A DNA stretch of 12,544 nt from Methanosarcinaceae archaeon (GTDB taxonomy: Archaea > Halobacteriota > Methanosarcinia > Methanosarcinales > Methanosarcinaceae), in the NCBI GenBank assembly GCA_028690255.1, contig JAQVBP010000083.1, positions 1 to 12,544 of the forward strand, in the 5' to 3' direction. Positions 6,089 to 11,328 of the stretch are shown here, in pieces; the first letter of the stretch is position 1, and the number at the start of each line of letters is the position of its first letter. Under the pieces are notes generated by a model. The model saw only the letters and a program-made list of their open reading frames with translations, did not search any database and had not been told where the DNA came from. A program made the position numbers and the translations under genes.

Positions 6089-8068
6089 TTATCCTACGTC
6101 CTTAAACCTGATAATATATTTCGTGCCCCCATCTCTTTCAATTTCGATACAGCCTTCAAGCTGAACCACAAGAGCATTTATCAGCTTCAGGCCCAGGGAG
6201 CCCTCACCATCCCCTTCTCCGTTTTCGCCCTCACCCTTGTCCCCGTTTTCTCCCGGGTCGGGTTTTTCCGGGAGGCCTATCCCGTTATCCGAAAAAGTCA
6301 GGGTGAAGCTTTCCTTTTCTCCGGTATTTTCATATTCTTCAGCCTTCCTTTTCCTGAGTCCTACATAAATTTCCCCGTTTACTCCTTCGGGAAAAGCGTA
6401 TTTCAGAGAATTGGAAAAGAGTTCATTTACAATGATTCCGAGCGGAACTGCGGTATCAATTCCTAAAGAGATGTCTTCCACATCCAGAAGCAGCCGGATT
6501 TCCTCATATCCCACCTTATATGACCTGAGCAGGTCCGCTGCTAATTTTTTAAGATAGGCGGAAAAATCAATAGACTCCGCGTCTTCGGACCTGTACAGTT
6601 CTTCGTGGATAAGGGCCATAGATATGACACGCTGCTCACTTTCCCTGAAGGCTGCAACAACCTTTTCATCTTCAAATTTCTCAGACTGCAGGGAGAGGAG
6701 AGAAGAGACCACCTGCAGGTTGTTTTTTATGCGGTGGTGGATTTCTCTTTTACGTATTTCCTCGTTTTTTGCAAGGGCTTCCTCGGCTGCTTTACGTTCG
6801 GTGATATCCTGCATCACCCCCACAAGTCCCCTGCCTGAAACTTCCCCATAAGCGGCTTTACTGAACATAAAGTCCCGCCTCAGCCCGTCGGCGCACATAA
6901 CCTTTGATTCGTAAAACAGGGTCCTCCCCTCTTTCAACAGTTTCCGGTCCATTTGTCTATAAATCTCCCCCAGGTCTTTGTGAACCACTTCCGAAAGCTG
7001 TTCCAGGGGATGGCCCAGGACCTCTTCCCTGGGGTAACCCAGAATCTGCTCTGCAAAGAGTTCATTACAACCCTGATAAATGCCTTTGCTGTCTTTATAA
7101 AAAACGGGGGTCGGAATGGCATTAAGGAGGGTTTCCAGAAAATTTACCTTGTCCAGAAGAGCTTTTTCCCCTTTCCTCCGCTCAATGGTTTCCGAAATCA
7201 AGGCAGCAATCGAATTAAGGAAATAAACGTCTTCTTTTGTAAATTCCTTTTTTTCCCTGCTGTGGACTGTTATTACTCCGTAGGGCTTCTTTTCACACTT
7301 TATGGTAACACTTATCCCACTGACAAATCCGCTTTTCCTGACAAAATCGGGTCCGAAGAAAAGGCCTTTTGCTATAGCCTCCGTACCCCCAGGTCCCCCC
7401 CCTCCGAATTTGACTGAATATAAGGTGCAACAGGCCCGGGAATAAGTTTCTCTGTGCATGGGGATTTTTTTCCCGAAAGCCACCTTCCGGCCGGCTCCCG
7501 CCTGAAGAAGAAAATCCCCGTCAGGTAGAATTTTGAGAATTTTGCAGTATTCAACCCCAAGGGTGGAGGCAACAAGCAAAACGGACTCATCCAGAAGACT
7601 CTGAAGGCTGATAGGGGAAAGGGTCAGTTCCCCCAATCTGAAGAGGGCTTCATTCTGTTTTTCCCATATCTTCAGTTTTGTTTCCGTTCGCCTCAAAGCC
7701 GTTATATCCGAAGCGGAGATTACCACAGTCTCAGCTAAAGGGGTAAACGCAAGAGAGTACAGCCTACCTCCTGCTTCAATTTCAAGGGTATTGGGCCGGG
7801 ACTCAAAGGCTACCTTCTGGACAATTTTAGTGACATTTACTGGAAGTTCGTAAAAATTCTCATTAAAGTTTTCGTGAAGTTTTCCTTCACTGAAGCCCCT
7901 CCATTCTTCAAGTAAAGGGGTGCTGGCCCGGTTTGCGGAGATGATTTTTCCGTTATTTCTTACTCTGAGAATAGGATTATGGCTCTCTGAAATGAATCGT
8001 TCCATCCAGTTATTATCATTATTACTGTCTCGGTGCATGTCTGCAGTAGAGTGAATGGTGAAACACAT
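6089..8068 (-). CDS. Cytoplasmic PAS/GAF sensor histidine kinase, HisKA_2 type
   Basis: The 659-residue protein is a soluble sensor kinase; no membrane segment is seen. A PAS-like domain covers about 22-130, a GAF domain about 140-297, and a second PAS about 310-425, ending in VMQDITERKAAEEAL. The HisKA_2 dimerisation helix has REIHHRIKNNLQ, with phospho-acceptor H444 or H445 (probably the second). The ATPase domain has the N box at N548/N553 (VNELFSNSLKYA), the G1 motif DNGIGLP at 594-600 and a late G motif LGLKL at 625-629. Between G1 and the late G motif a Gly/Glu/Asp-rich insertion (about 601-623) replaces much of the ATP lid. Two cysteines (213-214) in the GAF domain could bind a ligand, but this is a guess. 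No response regulator is adjacent, as is common in methanogens. No Shine-Dalgarno precedes the first ATG; later ATG codons at residues 11 and 22 are no better, so the mRNA may be leaderless. Confidence 0.9.
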   Translation of the reverse strand: MCFTIHSTADMHRDSNNDNNWMERFISESHNPILRVRNNGKIISANRASTPLLEEWRGFSEGKLHENFNENFYELPVNVTKIVQKVAFESRPNTLEIEAGGRLYSLAFTPLAETVVISASDITALRRTETKLKIWEKQNEALFRLGELTLSPISLQSLLDESVLLVASTLGVEYCKILKILPDGDFLLQAGAGRKVAFGKKIPMHRETYSRACCTLYSVKFGGGGPGGTEAIAKGLFFGPDFVRKSGFVSGISVTIKCEKKPYGVITVHSREKKEFTKEDVYFLNSIAALISETIERRKGEKALLDKVNFLETLLNAIPTPVFYKDSKGIYQGCNELFAEQILGYPREEVLGHPLEQLSEVVHKDLGEIYRQMDRKLLKEGRTLFYESKVMCADGLRRDFMFSKAAYGEVSGRGLVGVMQDITERKAAEEALAKNEEIRKREIHHRIKNNLQVVSSLLSLQSEKFEDEKVVAAFRESEQRVISMALIHEELYRSEDAESIDFSAYLKKLAADLLRSYKVGYEEIRLLLDVEDISLGIDTAVPLGIIVNELFSNSLKYAFPEGVNGEIYVGLRKRKAEEYENTGEKESFTLTFSDNGIGLPEKPDPGENGDKGEGENGEGDGEGSLGLKLINALVVQLEGCIEIERDGGTKYIIRFKDVG

Positions 8069-8088
8069 CCTGGATTTTTACAGAAAAG

Positions 8089-8100
8089 CACAATTTTTAT
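8089..8100 (-). promoter_or_regulatory. Probable TATA element of the sensor kinase gene
   Basis: ATAAAAATTG on the minus strand is centred about 28 nt before the kinase ATG at 8068. That spacing predicts transcription starting at or near the ATG, in line with the lack of a Shine-Dalgarno. The MITE at 8107-8223 begins right behind it and therefore replaces the sequence immediately upstream of the core promoter. Confidence 0.38.
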
Positions 8101-8106
8101 GAATAT

Positions 8107-8223
8107 TAGGAGTTACGCACTTGAGATGTAAAACCAGGTACATGAGAGCTTGCGATGGATATTGTGCTTTAGACAGTTTGATGTTTCATGCTACTGGTTT
8201 TTTGTTCAACTGCGTAAGTCCTA
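8107..8223. mobile_element. MITE, 117 bp, with 18-bp inverted repeats and a 6-bp target duplication
   Basis: The left end is TAGGAGTTACGCACTTGA (8107-8124) and the right end, on the other strand, TAGGACTTACGCAGTTGA (8223-8206), matching at 16 of 18 positions. GAATAT flanks it perfectly on both sides (8101-8106 and 8224-8229). The interior has no ORF, so it must be moved by a transposase encoded elsewhere. A related but tandemly repeated terminal segment lies at 8825-8907. The insertion sits between the kinase promoter and the small plus-strand gene. The parent IS family is not identified. Confidence 0.78.
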
Positions 8224-8420
8224 GAATATATATGAAGTTGAGTATAAATTACGATGCGTACAAATTATAATAATGTGCTGCTAAAAGAAATATTAAGGTA
8301 AACTCTATCCTTATATATTGGATATTATAATAATTACTATAGTTTTCAACCAGGGTTTACCTCAACTTCTAAATATATTATAAAATATGGATAATTGATA
8401 TTGTACAATGGTGTGTGATA
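8224..8420. other. AT-rich intergenic segment with a split dyad
   Basis: The right arm GTTTACCTCAACTTC (8355-8369) is contiguous. Its complement occurs on the left in two pieces, GAAGTTGAG (8234-8242) and AGGTAAAC (8296-8303), separated by 53 bp. The region is very AT-rich and includes the promoter of the small downstream gene. The dyad may be an operator or a relic of an interrupted inverted repeat. Confidence 0.35.
8374..8387 (+). promoter_or_regulatory. Probable TATA element of the small plus-strand gene
   Basis: TATATTATAAAATA lies about 35-47 nt before the ATG at 8421. A start about 25 nt after it would give a short leader that still includes the GGTG ribosome site at 8410-8413. Confidence 0.42.
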
Positions 8421-8606
8421 ATGGAAGATTTTAACCAGCTCAAAAGGAAACTTGATGATATGGACATGCCTGAACTTTCCAAATACATAATGGAAAACTA
8501 CCCGGAGAATGAGGAACTGTGGTTTGGATCAAAAAAGATACTCGTCAGGAAGGTTCTTAACTTTGAAAGGAACCTGCTGAATGCAAAAGAACTTGCTGAA
8601 CATTAA
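8421..8606 (+). CDS. Small acidic protein of unknown function, 61 residues
   Basis: This is the only supported plus-strand gene. GGTG ends 7 nt before the ATG, a TATA-like box lies at 8374-8387, and a hairpin with a T run follows the stop, so it has a full expression setting. A GTG two codons earlier (8415) is possible but spaced worse. The protein is charged and looks mostly helical: a Lys/Asp-rich N-terminal helix (residues 1-25), a short NYPENEELWFG turn (about 28-38), and a second helix rich in Lys, Leu and Asn. There is no signal peptide, membrane segment or cysteine. I do not recognise the family. Its length and charge suggest a soluble partner or adaptor protein, but that is a guess. 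It is transcribed away from the kinase gene, with a MITE between them. Confidence 0.6.
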   Translation: MEDFNQLKRKLDDMDMPELSKYIMENYPENEELWFGSKKILVRKVLNFERNLLNAKELAEH

Positions 8607-8631
8607 GTATTTTTAAACTCCCTTCATATAG

Positions 8632-8650
8632 CAGGGTTTTTTCCCTGTTT
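8632..8650 (+). terminator. Hairpin plus T-run after the small gene
   Basis: CAGGG-TTTTTT-CCCTG (8632-8647) followed by TTT starts 25 nt after the stop codon. Archaea often terminate at T-runs alone, and both loop and tail are T-rich. Confidence 0.42.
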
Positions 8651-8824
8651 CTCCTATCTATTCCTTCAGGATATCCAGTCTGCGGCCCGGAAAGTCCTTA
8701 TCAGGTCAGAAAAGACCAGAGTAAGTTCACATCTTTTCAAATTGTTCTTTCAGGCTCCCATACCTCGGACATTTTCAGGACTTCGAAAGATCCTTATACA
8801 GCGTGGCTGAATAGATACTCTATT
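8651..8824. other. Intergenic stretch with no recognised gene
   Basis: I see no supported gene. A minus-strand frame of about 25 codons at roughly 8663-8740 (reading LKRCELTLVFSDLIRTFRAA) is stop-bounded and too short to assign. Given the element ends next to it, it could be a transposase relic. Confidence 0.4.
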
Positions 8825-8907
8825 AAAACTTGGCAGTTACGCACAAAACTTGGCAGTTACGCACAAAACTTGGTAGTTATGCACTTGAGGTGTAAACCCA
8901 GACACAT
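8825..8907 (+). repeat. Three tandem copies of a 20-bp element end, then MITE-like sequence
   Basis: AAAACTTGGCAGTTACGCAC occurs at 8825-8844 and 8845-8864, and as AAAACTTGGTAGTTATGCAC at 8865-8884. The last copy runs on into TTGAGGTGTAAACCCAG and GACACAT, which parallels AGTTACGCACTTGAGATG and the bases after it in the MITE at 8107-8223. The segment is thus a partial copy of the same family whose terminus has been tandemly triplicated. No opposite end is visible. It lies 29 bp past the RCK gene's stop codon, in its 3' region. Confidence 0.7.
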
Positions 8908-8936
8908 TAGGAATTATAAATAATTTGACCTGATTT

Positions 8937-9614
8937 TTATTCAACATATTTTTTCTTAAACTCGGAGATCTGTTTCCTGCTTCCCACGATCGCTACAATA
9001 TCTCTTTCCTTGATCAGGGTTTTTTTGGAAATTCGGGTCATAACAAGTCCTCCTCGTTCTATCCCGATTATGGTGCAGCCGATTGAATTTTCAAGGTTTA
9101 AATATTCTACGGATCTGCCCGCAAGAGGAGAGCCTTTTTCAATGTGGTGTTTTTCGATTTCTATGCCCTCGTAGAGCATTATGTCCTCATCGATTTCACA
9201 GCTCTTGCCCACGCAGTTTGCAGTCATCTTGGCCAGCATCTGTCCTGCCACTATCGAGAGGGATCCCACGTAATCGGCCCCTGCCCTGTAGATTTTGTCA
9301 ATGGACTTTACGGAATTAGCCCTGGCAACGATGGTCGAGTCGGGGTTCAGGCTTCTTGCTATAAGGGTTGCGAAAATGACGTTCGTATCGTCGTTCAGAA
9401 CCACAAAAATAAATGAAGCGGTCTTCACGCCTGCGGCAATGAGTACATCCTCGTCCGCTCCATTGCCTACGATGTGTTCGAAGTCCACGGCTTCGAAAAC
9501 CTTTTCGTTTGAATCAACTACAACAAAACGGAAAGTCCCGTTTTTGAGTACCTTGATTACGCTCTTCCCGACATCCCCGTATCCGAGTACAACCAGATGT
9601 CCTTTTGCTTCCAT
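8937..9614 (-). CDS. Soluble RCK (TrkA-N/TrkA-C) potassium regulatory protein
   Basis: The protein has 225 residues with ATG at 9614; GGAG 8 nt upstream favours it over a GTG at 9623, which would leave too little space. The RCK N-domain (1-130) has the dinucleotide loop GYGDVG at 11-16 and the ribose-binding acidic residue D34 after beta-2 (VVVDSNE). AGADYVGSLS at 111-120 is typical. The TrkA-C domain spans about 146-222. No membrane segment is present, so it acts in the cytoplasm, binding NAD(H) or a nucleotide and gating a K+ channel or transporter. Its neighbour upstream is a channel with its own, degenerate RCK domain. The pair may form mixed RCK rings (inference), or this protein may serve a Trk/Ktr transporter elsewhere. 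It has its own TATA-like sequence, so expression may be separate. Confidence 0.87.
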   Translation of the reverse strand: MEAKGHLVVLGYGDVGKSVIKVLKNGTFRFVVVDSNEKVFEAVDFEHIVGNGADEDVLIAAGVKTASFIFVVLNDDTNVIFATLIARSLNPDSTIVARANSVKSIDKIYRAGADYVGSLSIVAGQMLAKMTANCVGKSCEIDEDIMLYEGIEIEKHHIEKGSPLAGRSVEYLNLENSIGCTIIGIERGGLVMTRISKKTLIKERDIVAIVGSRKQISEFKKKYVE

Positions 9615-9675
9615 TTTTTCCACTCCGGGCCTGTTAAGCCAGATTTACCAAACTTTTAAACCAGATTACTCTATG

Positions 9676-9687
9676 ACTTATATAAGT
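9676..9687 (-). promoter_or_regulatory. Palindromic TATA element of the RCK gene
   Basis: ACTTATATAAGT is a perfect 12-bp palindrome about 62-73 nt before the ATG at 9614. A start 25 nt further on gives a leader of about 40 nt that contains the GGAG site. It implies the RCK gene can be transcribed independently of the channel gene. Confidence 0.5.
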
Positions 9688-9695
9688 ATCTTCAT

Positions 9696-9719
9696 CTGAC
9701 CCTGCCCCGATTCGGTCAG
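9696..9719 (-). terminator. Hairpin just after the channel gene stop
   Basis: CTGACC/GGTCAG (9696-9701 with 9714-9719) forms a 6-bp stem with a 12-nt loop, 4 nt after the channel stop codon. No strong T-run follows on the minus strand, so this is a weak terminator call; it could also be an operator upstream of the TATA at 9676-9687. Confidence 0.28.
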
Positions 9720-9722
9720 TTC

Positions 9723-10766
9723 TCAATGCGTCAGCTTCTTCAATCTTGAAAGCTGTTCCGGAGTCCCCACTGCAAGCAGGACCGAATTATCCTTGATAAC
9801 GTCCTCTTCTTTCGGGTTAAAGGAGAGGGTTCCGCTTTTCCAGATTCCCACGATACGGGCCCCGGTTAAGCTCTGGCCGGAAATCTCCTTCAGGGTCTTT
9901 CCCAGAAGGGGGCTTTTCAGGTAGATGGGAAACTCCGTGATATGGATCCCTTCAAAGACCTCCGTGGCTCCTGTGACCCGGCTGACAAGCCTGTCCACCG
10001 CTTTTTTTCCGATATGCTGTCCGAACATGGATTTGGGTGAGACAACGGTGTCAGCACCTGCGTATTTTAGGTATTTGGAATTGGCCATGTCCTCGACAAT
10101 CGCAATGATCTTTACATTTTCAAATTCTTTGGCGGTCAGCGCTATATTTGCGTTTCTTTCATCGGACATGTTTGTGATGAGCACCCTGGCCTTCTCGATA
10201 TTCGCGTTGATCAGGGTCTGTCTGTCACTCGGGGCCCCATACACACAAGGGGTGTCTTTGTATTCAAGTTCCTTGATAAGCTCGGCGTCATCATCGACTA
10301 TTACGAAAAGAATCTCCTGTTCGGCCAGTTCATCTATCAGGGTTTCCACAAGCTGATTATATCCACTGATAATTATATGATCTTTCATGCTCGAAGGGAC
10401 CTTTCGGGGAAGCCTGACCATGAGGACACGATCAAGCCTGGGCATTATAATGTATGTCACAAGAAAGCCCGAAATAAGGATAATGCCCACGACCTGCACG
10501 AGAATGGAAAAAAGCTGTCCGGTCAGGGAATTGAAAACCACGTCCCCGTAGCCCACGGTCGCGATGGTGGTGGTAGCCCAGTAGATGGCCGTGATGGGAT
10601 TTGCGTGTTCGGGCTGGTTTTCCAGAAGCATCAGGTATTCAAAGGAAAGGATATAGATTATCAATAATAAAAGAGCAAGGCCTCTGTATGTCCGATGAAC
10701 TTTTTTGTGTACCATTTTCCTGAATTTTTTCGAGCTTGAAGTCCTTCTTTTTCCGGAGGGAAGCAT
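9723..10766 (-). CDS. Two-TM potassium channel with cytoplasmic RCK domain (MthK-like)
   Basis: The 347-residue membrane protein conducts K+ out of or into the cell under ligand control. After a basic N-terminus comes TM1 (about 29-48), a pore helix (57-69), the K+ selectivity filter TVGYGD at 70-75 and TM2 (about 83-108). An RCK N-domain covers about 128-250 and TrkA-C 270-345, the order and length of MthK (about 336 residues). The usual GxGxxG loop is replaced by SGYNQL at 134-139, as in channel-linked RCK domains that bind Ca2+ rather than NAD. AGADTVVSP at 237-245 is conserved. The start at 10766 lacks a clear ribosome site (GGGG 8-9 nt upstream); M18 is another option. It lies 108 bp ahead of the soluble RCK gene on the same strand and behind a long phased AT repeat. 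Confidence 0.9.
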   Translation of the reverse strand: MLPSGKRRTSSSKKFRKMVHKKVHRTYRGLALLLLIIYILSFEYLMLLENQPEHANPITAIYWATTTIATVGYGDVVFNSLTGQLFSILVQVVGIILISGFLVTYIIMPRLDRVLMVRLPRKVPSSMKDHIIISGYNQLVETLIDELAEQEILFVIVDDDAELIKELEYKDTPCVYGAPSDRQTLINANIEKARVLITNMSDERNANIALTAKEFENVKIIAIVEDMANSKYLKYAGADTVVSPKSMFGQHIGKKAVDRLVSRVTGATEVFEGIHITEFPIYLKSPLLGKTLKEISGQSLTGARIVGIWKSGTLSFNPKEEDVIKDNSVLLAVGTPEQLSRLKKLTH

Positions 10767-10880
10767 GTTTGAACCCCATTATGTTAAAAATCCATTTTAC
10801 CTTTTTTCCGGGATTGTTTTAAGCGTTAATTAAGATTTTTACAAATTAAGGGATTTATGGGATTATTGCTGAAAAATACC
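10767..10880. other. Upstream region of the channel gene
   Basis: AT-rich sequence between the channel ATG and the phased repeat. Several TATA-like stretches (for example TTAATTAA near 10828) are present and none can be singled out. No gene is seen. Confidence 0.4.
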
Positions 10881-11110
10881 TTGTAATGCTTTTAAATACA
10901 TTTAAATGTATTTTAATACTATGAAATACATTAAAATGCTTTTTAATGCCTTAAAATCACTTAAAATCACTTGAACTCACTCGAACTCACTTGAACTCAC
11001 TTGAACTCACTTGAACTCACTTGAACTCACTTGAACTCACTTGAACTCACTTTAAATCACTTTAAATCACTTGAAATCTTTTTAAATATATTTAAATGCC
11101 TTGAAAGGCG
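10881..11110. repeat. 230-bp tract of 23 units with exact 10-bp period
   Basis: Starting at 10881 each successive 10-base block carries an A/T core at the same offset (mostly TTNAA), with no insertion or deletion across 23 blocks. The centre has TTGAACTCAC at 10971-10980, one variant (TCGAACTCAC) at 10981, then six identical copies at 10991-11050. The flanks hold variants such as TTAAAATCAC, TTTAAATCAC, TTTAAATACA and TTGAAATCTT. The unit length is not a multiple of three, and the core produces stops in all six frames, so it is not coding. The period equals about one turn of DNA, which predicts strong intrinsic bending or preferred wrapping on archaeal histones. Confidence 0.85.
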
Positions 11111-11328
11111 GGCAAATTTCCTTATATTGAATAATTTGCGGAGGCCTCTTTCCCTTTCCAGGGCCCCGATAAAAGCTAAGTTGAATCTGAAACCCGGACC
11201 CGGAATAGGAGTGAGGGATTAAGCCGGGGAAGGAGATAATCCGAAGAAAGGGATTAAACCGGAGAAAGGAAGTTCTCCGTCCCTTTAGGCCTCCAAATCG
11301 TTTTTCCCGCAAGAAATTCTCGGTCGTT
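11111..11328. other. Intergenic stretch with short repeats
   Basis: GGAGGCCT at 11141-11148 recurs inverted as AGGCCTCC at 11288-11295. A 35-bp unit is repeated imperfectly: GGGATTAAGCCGGGGAAGGA (11216-11235) and GGGATTAAACCGGAGAAAGG (11251-11270). No protein gene is supported. Confidence 0.45.
11261..11280 (-). terminator. Hairpin downstream of the site-2 protease gene
   Basis: CGGAGAA/TTCTCCG (11261-11267 with 11274-11280) is a perfect 7-bp stem with a 6-nt loop, about 50 nt after the protease stop. On the minus strand GTTT and TTTC follow. It may mark the transcript end before the phased repeat. Confidence 0.33.

Noticed and set aside
8663..8740. Minus-strand peptide resembling a transposase fragment
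   Set aside because: Only about 25 codons between stops; similarity cannot be judged by eye, so it is not called as a pseudogene.
10951..11070. CRISPR array at the 10-bp repeat
   Set aside because: Units are only 10 bp with no spacers of independent sequence; this is a tandem array, not repeat-spacer units.
10951..11110. Coding repeat (10-residue peptide repeat) across the phased tract
   Set aside because: The 10-bp unit shifts frame at each copy, and TTGAACTCAC repeats give TGA stops in every plus frame and every minus frame.
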